Source of the DNA: Candidatus Hydrogenedentota bacterium
GTDB lineage: Bacteria > Hydrogenedentota > Hydrogenedentia > Hydrogenedentales > CAITNO01
NCBI GenBank assembly: GCA_007124105.1
Contig: SLFT01000045.1
Coordinates: forward strand, 1-5,331
Direction: 5' to 3'
DNA length: 5,331 nt
Shown: positions 5,313 to 5,331 of the stretch, in pieces
Layout of the letters: each line of letters opens with the position of its first letter
Position numbering within the stretch: the first letter of the stretch is position 1
Position numbers and translations under genes: made by a program
Notes under the pieces: generated by a model
Told to the model about the DNA's origin: nothing
Seen by the model: the letters and a program-made list of their open reading frames with translations, nothing else
Database searches by the model: none

Positions 5313-5331
5313 AGGAGAACCATCCTTGAAC
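5313..5331 (+). other. Candidate ribosome-binding site and TTG start of a gene leaving the window
   Basis: AGGAG (5313-5317) is followed, after 8 nt, by TTG at 5326-5328, with AAC as the next codon before the sequence ends. Together with the promoter-like boxes upstream, this suggests that a further + strand gene begins here. No product can be inferred from two codons, and the true start could instead be an ATG just beyond the edge. Confidence 0.35.

Noticed and set aside
1..5331. tRNA, rRNA, CRISPR arrays, insertion sequences or phage genes
   Set aside because: I saw no cloverleaf, no regularly spaced repeat-spacer pattern and no transposase or integrase motifs on either strand.

Overview
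The window holds four complete protein genes, all on the + strand, and no RNA genes. The mid-50s GC content (by eye) and the gene set suggest a diderm bacterium: an N-terminally anchored PpiD/SurA-type chaperone, a second membrane-anchored parvulin, and a type II secretion/type IV pilus F-family protein. The TrxB reads more like the low-molecular-weight thioredoxin reductases of plants, fungi and PVC-type bacteria than like E. coli TrxB. A lineage such as Hydrogenedentota, Lentisphaerae, Planctomycetes or a relative would fit, but this is a low-confidence inference made without any database search.

Layout. Bases 27-2222 encode a 731-residue PpiD/SurA-like protein with one N-terminal membrane segment, a SurA-like N-domain, a parvulin fold with a degraded active site, a second parvulin-like remnant and a strikingly acidic 120-residue tail. 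Bases 2223-2538 are noncoding. They hold two imperfect copies of a ~55-bp repeat that bracket a REP-like GGTGGGT/ACCCACC palindrome. Bases 2539-3483 encode thioredoxin reductase (TrxB). After a 53-bp gap, 3537-4562 encodes a short F-family inner-membrane protein with two T2SF domains. After a 50-bp gap, 4613-5155 encodes a 180-residue membrane-anchored parvulin that keeps the expected catalytic residues. Bases 5156-5331 are noncoding and contain a plausible extended -10 promoter, a short direct repeat, and a ribosome-binding site with a possible TTG start at the extreme right edge.

How the genes may work together. Three of the four products are predicted to sit in the inner membrane; the two parvulin-family proteins probably face the periplasm and act in folding of exported proteins. 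TrxB is cytoplasmic and supplies reducing equivalents to thioredoxin. The last three genes are close enough to be co-transcribed, while the first is separated from them by the repeat-bearing gap. A shared envelope-protein biogenesis role is an inference from neighbourhood alone. I did not see an obvious new defence or mobile system. The most unusual items are the acidic tail, the inactive/active parvulin pair and the repeat cluster upstream of trxB.
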